Of a DNA stretch of 64,000 bases, positions 26,537 to 35,446 are shown in pieces. The stretch spans positions 1,054,001 through 1,118,000 of the forward strand of contig NZ_CP018097.1 in the NCBI RefSeq assembly GCF_001886695.1. Direction: 5' to 3'. A program made the position numbers and the translations under genes. This DNA comes from Aurantiacibacter gangjinensis. Its GTDB lineage: Bacteria; Pseudomonadota; Alphaproteobacteria; Sphingomonadales; Sphingomonadaceae. Every line of letters starts with the position of its first letter. Position 1 is the stretch's first letter. The notes under the pieces were generated by a model. That model was not told the origin of the DNA. It was given only the letters and a program-made list of their open reading frames with translations, and searched no databases.

Positions 26537-27952
26537 CTAGAGCCCTTGTCCGGCCGACATATAGCCGGGCCGCTCGACGTTGAAGGCCTGCAGGATCGAA
26601 GGCGCGATTTCGCGCGTGGAGATACCGTGGCTCTCGAAGTCGGGGCGGGTGGCGCGATCCTGCGGGTCGTAGATCAGCATCAGGCCCTGCGGAATGTGGT
26701 AGGCATTGGCGCCGGCTGCATCCTGCAAGTGCATGTTCGTAATGCCGATGCTTTCCGCATCGACGGCATCGCCCTGCAATTGGACATCGAGCGTTTCTAG
26801 GTTCTCGGCCTTCAGCTCCAGCCGCAGGATATTGTTGCCCAGATCCTGCACATCGATGTGGTGCCCACTGATATCGAGGCCGCCCAGCCGCTGGATCAAT
26901 TGTTGCTTGGCGCCATCTTTGACGTGCACATTATATTGCGGGGCCATGGACGGGCGCCGCTCCCAGTCCTCGCGCGAAAGGCCAAGGCCATCCATAAGCC
27001 GTGCCATGTTGGAAATGGTGACGGCGGAGGTGACCGGTGCCCGCTCTTCAACCGCTTCCTGTCCCATGCTGGTGGTGACCACCAGCTGGAACTCGCCGGT
27101 CCGGTCGCACAAATCCAGCAGGCGGGCGATCTGGTCGTTCGCTTCCTTCATCGCGAAGGGAATCTCGCCGCCCCACTGCTTCGTCCATTCCTCGGGGAAT
27201 CGGCCTGCCTCATAATCGGCGGGGAAGAGCGATGGCCAATAGCGGTGCATGGAGGATGCAACATGGTTGGTGAAGAAGAAGGATGCGTCGGGTTTTTCCT
27301 GCTTCAGCGCCTTGAAGAAGAAATCGAAGGCCAGCTGCGCCTGGCTGCTGCGGCGGCGCACGACGCGGTCCTTGTTCACACGTTCGGATGCAAGCTGGCC
27401 TGCCAGCTTCGCCACCGTGCGCGGTGCGAGCCCCAGGCCCGGAGCATTACGCAGGAAAGTAGCTGCATCGCGTAGCGGCAGGCCGCGCTTCACGTTCATG
27501 GCGTTCTGTTCGACCATGGCGATGTTGAAACGCTGGAAGGATTCGAATTTCTTGGGAAAGGTTTCCGGTCCGGCGGCAAATGTATCGGGCACGTAAAAGG
27601 CGTAATCCGATGCATCGGCCGGCATGGGATAGGAATGTAGCGAACCGAACAGACCGACTTTCCGGCCGGCTTTCTGCAGTAACGACCAGACGGGGGGCAC
27701 CTCGCGGTTCACGGCAGACAGGTCCATTCCGAAATCGGAGATTTCGTGCATCTCGTTGGTGACGCCGCGATGCAGGGTGGGCCAGGTGATCCAGGGGGAC
27801 AGGTGCCCCGTATCTTCGGCCATCGTCTCGTATTTGCGGGCGTGCTTTGCCAGCCGCGCGAACGCACCATAGCCGGGCTGGGCGGCGAAATGTTCGAAGA
27901 CGCGGCGGGGGACTTCGTTCAGTTCGTAGAAAATGGTCTTGGTCGAGCGCAT
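26537..27952 (-). CDS. Alkaline phosphatase/phosphodiesterase-superfamily protein with altered metal site
   Basis: This 471-residue protein starts at 27952 (MRSTKTIFYELNEVPRRV); a longer frame to 28084 runs into the divergent promoter region. The opening FYELNE and the segment WITWPTLHRG (54-63) fit the type I phosphodiesterase/sulfatase-like superfamily, where the first acidic residues bind metal and the Thr is the nucleophile. The later metal motifs look degenerate: where D-H-G is expected the sequence has TSMGQE (294-299), and FFTNHVASS (226-234) replaces the D/H-rich segment. Related proteins occur in O-antigen and capsule loci without known function. It may have lost hydrolase activity or transfer a phospho-group. 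It is the first gene of a four-gene operon. Confidence 0.68.
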   Translation of the reverse strand: MRSTKTIFYELNEVPRRVFEHFAAQPGYGAFARLAKHARKYETMAEDTGHLSPWITWPTLHRGVTNEMHEISDFGMDLSAVNREVPPVWSLLQKAGRKVGLFGSLHSYPMPADASDYAFYVPDTFAAGPETFPKKFESFQRFNIAMVEQNAMNVKRGLPLRDAATFLRNAPGLGLAPRTVAKLAGQLASERVNKDRVVRRRSSQAQLAFDFFFKALKQEKPDASFFFTNHVASSMHRYWPSLFPADYEAGRFPEEWTKQWGGEIPFAMKEANDQIARLLDLCDRTGEFQLVVTTSMGQEAVEERAPVTSAVTISNMARLMDGLGLSREDWERRPSMAPQYNVHVKDGAKQQLIQRLGGLDISGHHIDVQDLGNNILRLELKAENLETLDVQLQGDAVDAESIGITNMHLQDAAGANAYHIPQGLMLIYDPQDRATRPDFESHGISTREIAPSILQAFNVERPGYMSAGQGL

Positions 27953-28092
27953 TGCCTGAATAGCGACAGCCGCGAGAAACGCGCCTGCTCCAGATAGTTC
28001 GGGTTGCCGAGGCCATAGTGGAGCGGCTATCGGATGCAAAGTTTTATGTGGCACCCAGCCACCTGTGCGCACACGGACGGCCAACTTCTCCC

Positions 28093-29163
28093 ATGTTCCC
28101 TTATCTCGGATTTATCTCGCTTTTCGCGATGTTGGTGCTCTTCGGAAGGCGTGAGCGTATGTCGGTTATGGCGGCAGCGCTGGCCGTCGTAGCCATCACG
28201 ATATTTGTCGGATTACGCCATAATGTCGGTATGGACTGGAACAATTATCTTTGGATGACGAACCGCGTCGACGTGGCATCGACTATCGGCGGAAAGCTCG
28301 GAGTGACGGAGCCGGGCTACGCGTTTTTACTTTGGATTTCGACATGGACGGGGCTTGGGATTTATTTCACGAACTTCGTTGCCGCACTGCTTTTCGCATT
28401 AGGATTGGTGCGATTTGCGCGCACCTGTCCGTCGCCGACATTGGCGTTGCTTTCAGCAATACCTTTTCTCGTTCTTGTGATTGCCATGTCAGCGAACCGT
28501 CAGGCGGTAGCGCTCTCGGTCATGCTGCTTGCGCTGGCACGATGGCCAGCAATGAGCCTCAAAGGCAGGCTAGTCGCCGTGGGTATCGCGGCCACATTCC
28601 ACTATAGCGCCATCATCTACGTGATATTCGCTGCCTGGGATGTGCGGGTGCGCCAGGAATTTCGTCTGGTGGGTGCCGCCGTCATATCTTTGGCAGCAAT
28701 TTTTCTGCTCGATAGTCTCGGCCGGGTGGATTACGCGACTGAAGCATACATGTCCGGAGATGAATACGCCCAAACTTCAGGTTCGATCTTGCAGATGGCG
28801 CTCACTGTAGGACCGGCGCTCCTCCTCCTTCTGTTCTGGAGAAAGCGCGACCTTCTCTTTCCGCAAGGTGTCGTTCGGCAACTCGCTCTCTTCGCTTTCG
28901 CACTCCTGCCGGTCGGCCTGCTCTATCCCGTGCTTACCGCGCGCGTGCTGATCTATACTTTTCCGATGGCGATGTACGTCTGGTCTTCCTTGCCGCAAAT
29001 CGTCATGCCTCGAAGCCGGGTATTCGTTTCGCTTGCCACGGTAGCGGTGATGTTCGCGCAAATGCTTTTGTGGTTAAATTTCTCCCCGAATGCGCGCGCT
29101 CATTTTCCGTACCAGAACTTTCTCGGGATCGAAGCGTGGGAATGGGAGACCGGCCTTAGCTGA
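28093..29163 (+). CDS. EpsG-family polysaccharide polymerase-like membrane protein
   Basis: This 356-residue protein has about ten membrane segments. The segments [15 protein letters not shown] and [10 protein letters not shown] are typical of the EpsG family (PF14897), which is related to Wzy polymerases of exopolysaccharide loci. The start at 28093 ([14 protein letters not shown]) leads straight into the first membrane helix; an upstream frame from 28018 adds a polar tail over the divergent promoter. GC content is lower than its neighbours. It is the only plus-strand gene in this part of the locus, and its 3' end overlaps the convergent gene at 29156 by eight bases. This is the better candidate for the repeat-unit polymerase. 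Confidence 0.82.
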
Positions 29164-30604
29164 GCGTTGCGGCAACTTTCTCAATCGCTTCCAGATTTGC
29201 CGGGGCTCCCGGCCCGATGGCATCCCACGCCGCGATAAAAAGGTCTTTCCGCTTTGCAGGGTCGCGCACCGCGCCGACCAGCGCGAAAAGTTCTGCCTCG
29301 TCATTCGCCAGTAGCGGGTAATCGGCATATTGCAGGTCCGACTGCAGCGGCGCCGCATTGGCGACGATCGCCGGCTGGCCCAAACGCAGCGCATCGGTCA
29401 TCACGGTCGAAGGCGAGGTAATCACGATTTCCATCTCACCCAGCGCCTCATAGGGCAGGTCGTCCGGCCAGCGCGTAAATCCAACATCGGCGATCTTTTT
29501 TTCCAACAGCGCGCGATGTGTTTCATCAACTAGCCGGATATGCGGATGCGGCCGCCACACAATGTCCCCCGGCGATCGCCCGACCTCTTTCGCTACCGCT
29601 GCCGTCCAGGTGACAAGCCTCCGATCCGCCTCGCTGCCGTGGGCGTGGTAATCGTCATGATCCAGATGGCTGTACGACGTCAGCAGCGCCCATCGTTTAG
29701 ATGGTGCAGCCAAAGCGGGTCGTGGACAAGGGACGTGCGTCACCCGTCCATAGCCCGGCAGACTGGCCGCGAGCCTGGCATCGGCGGCGGTCTGGAAGAT
29801 CGCCAGATCGGAAAAACCTGCAAAGGACCAGCCGATATTCGTACCATGCACCACATGGACGGTGCGCATTCCCGTTGCCTGCATCGCCCGTTCCAGAAGG
29901 CTGGTGTCTGCCGTGCCGGTATGGGCGAAGAGCGCATGCGGAGGCGGCGATGACGGCGAGGCCCGGTGCCACCACTCGGCCATGCCCAATCCGAGCGCGA
30001 TGCGAAACAGGATCGCCACTGTTTCCCGCGCCGGAACGCGGCGTGGAAAATTGCTGTAGTCGTGGGCGGTATCCCAGACGAAGCGAATGTAGCTGGGTAA
30101 AGCCCACAAGGCAGTGCCGAAAGTCACCGGCCGCAGAAATCGAGGATCTCGTAATACGGACATCGGATCGGAACGCGCCGCGATGTGGGAAACGGAGGTG
30201 GAGGGTCGTCCTAGCGACAGTACGATTGGCCTGTCGATATCGGCCCTTGCGATCGCTGCTCGCAAATCGCGAACGCGCGTCGTGTCCTCGCCATGCATGG
30301 CGAAAAGGCGCGGTGCGCCATCCATGATTGCGCGCGATGCCGCGGGTGCGCTGCCACCCCATCGCAAAATCACCCAGAGCAGAGAGATCGCGCCGGCTAC
30401 TGCCGCGGCAAGATACAGCGCGTAACCAGCGATGAGGCTCCGCCGACGCGCAGGGTTCGGCCCGGCAATGGCAAGCCAATTACCCAACTCCATCTGCAGA
30501 AGCGGGTCGCGAACATTTCCGACGCCGTTGAGCACCCGTCCCGTCCGGTCGTCACGCAAATGGCCACGGCCTGCTCCCTGTGCAGCGGACGAACCCGCTG
30601 TCAT
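29156..30604 (-). CDS. Unrecognised polysaccharide-locus protein, GT-B-like C-terminus
   Basis: This 482-residue protein starts at 30604 in a 4-base ATGA overlap with the pyruvyltransferase stop; the Arg-rich extension up to 30709 is rejected. A hydrophobic segment near 60-80 ([23 protein letters not shown], by position) suggests membrane attachment. The C-terminal half has [24 protein letters not shown] and [20 protein letters not shown], which resemble the donor-binding half of GT-B enzymes such as KpsS- or TagF-like surface-glycan transferases. No specific family is claimed. Position in an operon with a pyruvyltransferase and sulfate-activating enzymes supports a role in making or modifying the polysaccharide. 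Confidence 0.65.
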
Positions 30605-31623
30605 ACCGGCGCTGCGGCCTTGGCGGCGATGTCGGCGAATAGCTGTTCCATATTTGCGCGGCCGGAAGCGAGGTATGCGTCCAACGCCTTTTCCTCGCCC
30701 GATTCCCAATATTTTGCCCGCTCGAGCAGTGCAGCATCGATCGCTTCCGCGCTATCGACGACCCGCCAATCTGCCAGTCCTGCATCCGCCATCGTGGCCT
30801 CGATCTTGTGCGTGTTGGAGCGCAATGCGAGCAGCGGCGTCTTCGAGGAAAGAGCGAAAATCATGGCGTGGAAGCGACCCGTTACCAGCAATTCGCTGGC
30901 TGCCACTTCGCGCGTGTAAGTATCGCGGTCGGCGAACTGGCGGGTCAGGTCCGTTATTGTCGCGCGAAGAGCGGCAAAAAGATGAGGCGGCTTCGCCAGC
31001 GCCAACACACTGGGGTCGTAGCGCTTCAGCCATCGCAACGCTGTGAGCGGATCATAGGGCAATCGCATGATGGGAATGGCTCGGCCACCGTGCGTCCACA
31101 TCTGCCGATAGAGCGCCAGCGCCTTTGTGCCCTCGACGCTCTCGGCAAAGCCGACGTCTTTGCGGACCCGGGATTTATCGGGCGCATGGTACAGGGCCAG
31201 GTCCGGGATGCGTCGGGCGATTACGCCGTGCGCGGCTAGTTCAGCCTCGCTTGCGCTCTCGCGCAAGCTGATCAAGTCGAAGCGCGAAAGCTGTTCCAGC
31301 GCCTTTTCGCCATTGGCTTGCCACGTGCTGTTGAGCAGCGCTGTTATTTTGCCACGCTCTTTCGCATAGGGTCCGACTTCCAGCAGGCGCAGTCCGGCTG
31401 GCCGGTCATGGTGGATAGTCCCTTCACCATTGACGAGGACCACATCCGCTTCTTCCAAATGAGCGCGAAAAGCGTCGTTGTCGCGCCAGTCGGCATGCGC
31501 TGGCGCGGTTGCTGTCAGCGTCATGCCGTTGGCGGCGCACAGTGTGGTGATTGTCTCCACCACGGTGGTGCAACCATGGTGCCGGTCGACGCGTGTGTCG
31601 TTAAGAAGGACGGCCTTTATCAT
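30601..31623 (-). CDS. Polysaccharide pyruvyl transferase family protein (WcaK/CsaB-like)
   Basis: This 340-residue protein matches the PS_pyruv_trans family. It has an N-terminal VLLNDTRVDRHHGCTTVVE, VLVNGEGTIHHD near residue 83 and the C-terminal TGRFHAMIFALSSKTPLLA. Members transfer pyruvate from PEP to a sugar as a ketal, adding a negative charge to exopolysaccharides, although some are not proven pyruvyltransferases. It lies 52 bases downstream of cysQ on the same strand and overlaps the next gene by four bases, which ties glycan decoration to the sulfate-activating genes in one likely transcript. Confidence 0.82.
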   Translation of the reverse strand: MIKAVLLNDTRVDRHHGCTTVVETITTLCAANGMTLTATAPAHADWRDNDAFRAHLEEADVVLVNGEGTIHHDRPAGLRLLEVGPYAKERGKITALLNSTWQANGEKALEQLSRFDLISLRESASEAELAAHGVIARRIPDLALYHAPDKSRVRKDVGFAESVEGTKALALYRQMWTHGGRAIPIMRLPYDPLTALRWLKRYDPSVLALAKPPHLFAALRATITDLTRQFADRDTYTREVAASELLVTGRFHAMIFALSSKTPLLALRSNTHKIEATMADAGLADWRVVDSAEAIDAALLERAKYWESGEEKALDAYLASGRANMEQLFADIAAKAAAPV

Positions 31624-31675
31624 TGCGGCACCGCTAGAGCATCGCTGCGATCAGCGGAACCGCAATTTTAGTGGC

Positions 31676-32428
31676 TCAGGTGCTCACCAGTTTCGCCACT
31701 TCCGTCAGAACGCGCTCAGCCCATTCTTTGCGACAGATGAGAAGGTCGGGGAGGTATGTGTCGCGCTGGTTGTAGACCAGCGGCTCGCCGTCGATGCGGC
31801 TGCAATGCAGGCCGTGAGCAAGCGCGACGGCGACCGGCGCGCAGCTATCCCATTCGTACTGGCCGCCCGAATGGAGGTAAATCTCCGCTTCGCCGCGCAC
31901 CACCGCCATGGCTTTTGCCCCGGCGCTGCCCATCGGAAGCAGCTCGCCGCCGATCGCCTCGGCCACCGCGACAGCTTCGCGCGCCGGACGGCTGCGGCTG
32001 ACCACCAGGCGAGGCGTTGAAGGCAATTCCGGTAGTGGCGTCACGGTGTCGCTATCGAGGACGATCCCGCCGTCCAGTCCCGGCAGGGCCACCGCTCCGG
32101 CAACCGGTTTGCCGCCCTCGCAATAGCCGATATGCACGGCCCAGTCGGAACGGCCTTCTCCGTATTCGCGCGTCCCGTCGACCGGATCGATGATCCAAAC
32201 GCCGCTTTTGTCGAGCCGCTCCAGCGTATCCTTGCTTTCCTCCGACAAAAGCCCGTCATCGGGGCGGTGTGCGCGCAGAGAATGGCAGATGAACTGGTTC
32301 GCGGTCTTGTCCCCTGCGTCGCCCAATGCCCGGCCTTCCAGCATGCCGCTTTCGCGCATGACAAGCAGCATGCGTCCGGCCTCGTCGGCAATCCGCGCTG
32401 CGAGTTTGGCGTTCGACAGCTCAGCCAT
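31676..32428 (-). CDS. cysQ: 3'(2'),5'-bisphosphate nucleotidase CysQ
   Basis: This 250-residue enzyme of the inositol monophosphatase superfamily hydrolyses 3'-phosphoadenosine 5'-phosphate (PAP), the by-product of PAPS use, to AMP. Metal-binding motifs are [20 protein letters not shown] and [16 protein letters not shown]. The ATG at 32428 overlaps the end of cysNC by eight bases; a GTG one codon earlier is less likely. PAP is released both by PAPS reductase and by sulfotransferases, so CysQ fits either assimilation or glycan sulfation. Confidence 0.93.
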   Translation of the reverse strand: MAELSNAKLAARIADEAGRMLLVMRESGMLEGRALGDAGDKTANQFICHSLRAHRPDDGLLSEESKDTLERLDKSGVWIIDPVDGTREYGEGRSDWAVHIGYCEGGKPVAGAVALPGLDGGIVLDSDTVTPLPELPSTPRLVVSRSRPAREAVAVAEAIGGELLPMGSAGAKAMAVVRGEAEIYLHSGGQYEWDSCAPVAVALAHGLHCSRIDGEPLVYNQRDTYLPDLLICRKEWAERVLTEVAKLVST

Positions 32429-34328
32429 CACCCAGCAGCACGTCCACGATTTTGTCGGCAGCTTCCTGCGGCGTCATTGCCGTGGTGTCGATGCGGATCT
32501 CTGCATTCTGCGGCGTCTCGTAAGGGCTGTCGATCCCAGTAAAGTTCTTGAGCTCGCCCGACCGCGCTTTCTTGTAAAGGCCCTTCACATCGCGCTCTTC
32601 GGCGACCTCGATGGGCGTATCCACGAACACTTCTATGAATTCGCCATCGAGCAGCATGGATCGCACCATCTGGCGCTCGGCCCGGAAGGGGCTGATGAAA
32701 GCGGTGATGACGATCAGGCCTGCGTCGGACATCAGTTTGGCGACTTCGCCCACGCGGCGGATATTCTCGATCCGGTCTGCTTCGGTGAAGCCCAAGTCCT
32801 TGTTGAGGCCATGGCGCACATTGTCGCCATCGAGGAGGAAGGTGTGCCGGTTCATCCGGTGCAGCTTCTTCTCGACCAGATTGGCGATAGTCGATTTGCC
32901 TGAGCCGGACAGACCCGTGAACCACACCACACGCGCGCGTTGGTTCTTCATGGCGGCATGCTGGTCGCGCGTGATGTCGACCGCCTGCCAATGCACGTTC
33001 TGCGCGCGGCGCAGGCTGAAATGCAGCATCCCCGCAGCCACGGTGCGGTTGGTGAGCTTGTCGATCAGCACGAACCCGCCCAGCGTGCGGTTCTCGGTGT
33101 AGGGCTCAAATACGATGCTGCGGTCAGTCGTCACTTCGGCGACGCCGATGCTGTTCAGCGAGAGCGTTTTTGCCGCCAGCTGGTCCATCGTATTGACGTT
33201 GATCTCGTATTTGGGAGCCTGCACCGTTGCGGCGACGGTTTGCGTGCCCAGCTGCAGCCAATAGGCGCGGCCCGGGATCATGTCCTCGTCGTCCATCCAG
33301 ACGATGGTGGCCTCGAACTGGTCGGCGGCCTCTGGAGGATTGTCGGCCCCGGCGATCACATCGCCGCGCGAGCAATCGATCTCGTCATCGAAACAGATCG
33401 TGACGGATTGGCCCGCGATGGCTTGGTCAAGTTCGCCATCCAGCGTAACCACACTTTTCACCGTGCTCGTTTTGCCCGAAGGCAGCACGCGCACACTATC
33501 GCCTTTGCGCACCACGCCCGTCGCGATCTGGCCGGAGAAGCCGCGGAAATCGAGGTTGGGCCGGTTCACCCATTGCACTGCCATGCGGAACGGCTTGGCC
33601 TGGTTGATTTCGCTGCGCACCTCCACGCCCTCAAGGTGCTGCATCAGATGCTCGCCCGCATACCAAGAGGTGTTTGCCGAAGCAGAAGTGATGTTGTCGC
33701 CGGCGAGTCCAGAAATGGGGATCGCTGTGAAATCGGAGATACCGATGCTTTGCGCGAAATCGCGATACTCGTCGACAATGGCATCGAAGGTGGCCTGATC
33801 ATAATCGACCAAGTCCATCTTGTTTACCGCCAGCAGGATATTGCTGATGCCCAGCTGATGGCACAGGAAGGAATGCCGCCGCGTCTGCGTCAGCACGCCT
33901 TTGCGCGCATCGATCAGGATCACGGCGAGATCGGCGGTCGAAGCACCGGTGACCATGTTGCGAGTGTACTGCTCGTGCCCCGGGCAATCGGCGACGATGA
34001 ACTTGCGGTTCTCGGTCGAGAAGAAGCGATAGGCGACATCAATGGTAATGCCTTGCTCGCGCTCGGCCGCGAGGCCATCCACCAGCAGGGCGAAATCGAT
34101 ATCCTGCCCCTGTGTGCCGACCTTTTTGGAATCGCTTTCGAGGCTGGCAAGCTGGTCCTCGAAGATCATCTTGCTGTCGTAGAGCAGCCGCCCGATTAGT
34201 GTCGATTTGCCATCGTCCACACTGCCGCAGGTGATGAAGCGCAGCATCGTCTTGTGGCGATGCTTCTCCAGATAGGCCTCGATATCCTCGGCGATGAGAG
34301 CATCGGTGCGGTAGACAGGATCGGTCAT
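32421..34328 (-). CDS. cysNC: Bifunctional sulfate adenylyltransferase large subunit / APS kinase
   Basis: This 635-residue fusion has an N-terminal CysN GTPase (about 1-430; P-loop GSVDDGKS at 35-42, [12 protein letters not shown] and NKMDLVDY) and a C-terminal CysC APS kinase (about 450-635; [17 protein letters not shown] and [11 protein letters not shown]). With CysD it makes APS from ATP and sulfate and then phosphorylates it to PAPS. The true start at 34328 shares one base with the cysD stop (TGATG). A frame reaching 34490 only overlaps cysD. The CysNC fusion is known in many proteobacteria, including rhizobial NodQ, where it serves sulfation of a signal glycan. Confidence 0.96.
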   Translation of the reverse strand: MTDPVYRTDALIAEDIEAYLEKHRHKTMLRFITCGSVDDGKSTLIGRLLYDSKMIFEDQLASLESDSKKVGTQGQDIDFALLVDGLAAEREQGITIDVAYRFFSTENRKFIVADCPGHEQYTRNMVTGASTADLAVILIDARKGVLTQTRRHSFLCHQLGISNILLAVNKMDLVDYDQATFDAIVDEYRDFAQSIGISDFTAIPISGLAGDNITSASANTSWYAGEHLMQHLEGVEVRSEINQAKPFRMAVQWVNRPNLDFRGFSGQIATGVVRKGDSVRVLPSGKTSTVKSVVTLDGELDQAIAGQSVTICFDDEIDCSRGDVIAGADNPPEAADQFEATIVWMDDEDMIPGRAYWLQLGTQTVAATVQAPKYEINVNTMDQLAAKTLSLNSIGVAEVTTDRSIVFEPYTENRTLGGFVLIDKLTNRTVAAGMLHFSLRRAQNVHWQAVDITRDQHAAMKNQRARVVWFTGLSGSGKSTIANLVEKKLHRMNRHTFLLDGDNVRHGLNKDLGFTEADRIENIRRVGEVAKLMSDAGLIVITAFISPFRAERQMVRSMLLDGEFIEVFVDTPIEVAEERDVKGLYKKARSGELKNFTGIDSPYETPQNAEIRIDTTAMTPQEAADKIVDVLLGDG

Positions 34329-35242
34329 CAGAAATAGCCTTCCTGCTTCTTCTTCTCCATCCCGGCGCCGCCTGCATCCTTGTCGATGACGCGGCCTTGC
34401 CTTTCGGACGTCGTTGTTAGCAGCGTTTCCTGTATGACTTCGGGCAGGGTGGCCGCCGTGCTTTCGACAGCGCCTGTCAGCGGAAAACATCCCAGCGTGC
34501 GGAAACGCACGGACCGCATGGTGATCTCGGGCTTTTTGCCCATCACCCGCTCCAGTCGCTCCTCGTCATCGGCCATGAACAGGCCGCCATCCCATTCGAA
34601 AGTGGGGCGCTGCGCGGCGAAATAGAGGGGGACGATCTCGATGTTTTCCAGATGGATGTATTGCCAGATGTCCAGTTCAGTCCAGTTGGAAAGCGGGAAG
34701 ACGCGGATGCTCTCGCCCTTTGCCTTCCTCGCATTGTAGAGGTTCCACAATTCCGGGCGCTGGTTCTTGGGGTCCCACCCATGGCTGGCCGAGCGGAAAG
34801 AGAAGACGCGCTCTTTCGCGCGGCTCTTTTCCTCATCGCGTCGTGCGCCGCCAAAGGCTGCATCGAAACCGTAATTGTCGAGTGCCTGCTTCAGCCCCTG
34901 TGTCTTCCACATGTCGGTATGAACCGGCCCGTGGTCGAAAGGATTAATGCCGCGCTCTTTCGCTTCTGAGTTCTGGTGGACAAGCAATTCCATGCCTGCA
35001 TCATCAGCCGCTTGCTGGCGCAGATCGTACATCGCCCTGAACTTCCACGTCGTGTCCACATGCAACAGCGGAAAGGGCGGCGGCGAGGGATAGAATGCTT
35101 TCTTCGCGACATGCAGCATCACCGCGCTGTCCTTGCCGACGGAATACAGCATCACCGGCTTGTCCGCCTGCGCAACGACTTCGCGCATGATATGGATGCT
35201 CTCGGCCTCGAGCCGTTGCAGGTGAGTAAGTTTGCTGGTCAT
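34328..35242 (-). CDS. cysD: Sulfate adenylyltransferase small subunit
   Basis: This 304-residue ATP-sulfurylase subunit has the PP-loop [17 protein letters not shown] near residue 35, [10 protein letters not shown] and the family segment [20 protein letters not shown]. It catalyses adenylation of sulfate with the CysN GTPase. It is the first gene of cysD-cysNC-cysQ, directly followed by polysaccharide genes. The promoter must lie in the 204-base region 35243-35446, which it shares with the divergent E1 gene; no regulator site was recognised there. Confidence 0.97.
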   Translation of the reverse strand: MTSKLTHLQRLEAESIHIMREVVAQADKPVMLYSVGKDSAVMLHVAKKAFYPSPPPFPLLHVDTTWKFRAMYDLRQQAADDAGMELLVHQNSEAKERGINPFDHGPVHTDMWKTQGLKQALDNYGFDAAFGGARRDEEKSRAKERVFSFRSASHGWDPKNQRPELWNLYNARKAKGESIRVFPLSNWTELDIWQYIHLENIEIVPLYFAAQRPTFEWDGGLFMADDEERLERVMGKKPEITMRSVRFRTLGCFPLTGAVESTAATLPEVIQETLLTTTSERQGRVIDKDAGGAGMEKKKQEGYF

Positions 35243-35446
35243 TTTGCTGCGCGATGTAAAAGTCGTTCAAGATGCGAGCCGCATGTGAGGCATTGGGCGC
35301 ACCCCTGCAACGCAAGACTTTCTTTGCATATCGCAAGCGAGGCCAAGCGTAACGCTGGATGCGCGAGCATCTTCCATTCCGTGTCTGGTATCATCTGCAA
35401 CTTCTGATATTCGCCGGGCCAGCATTGACGAAGGGAAGGATCGGCA

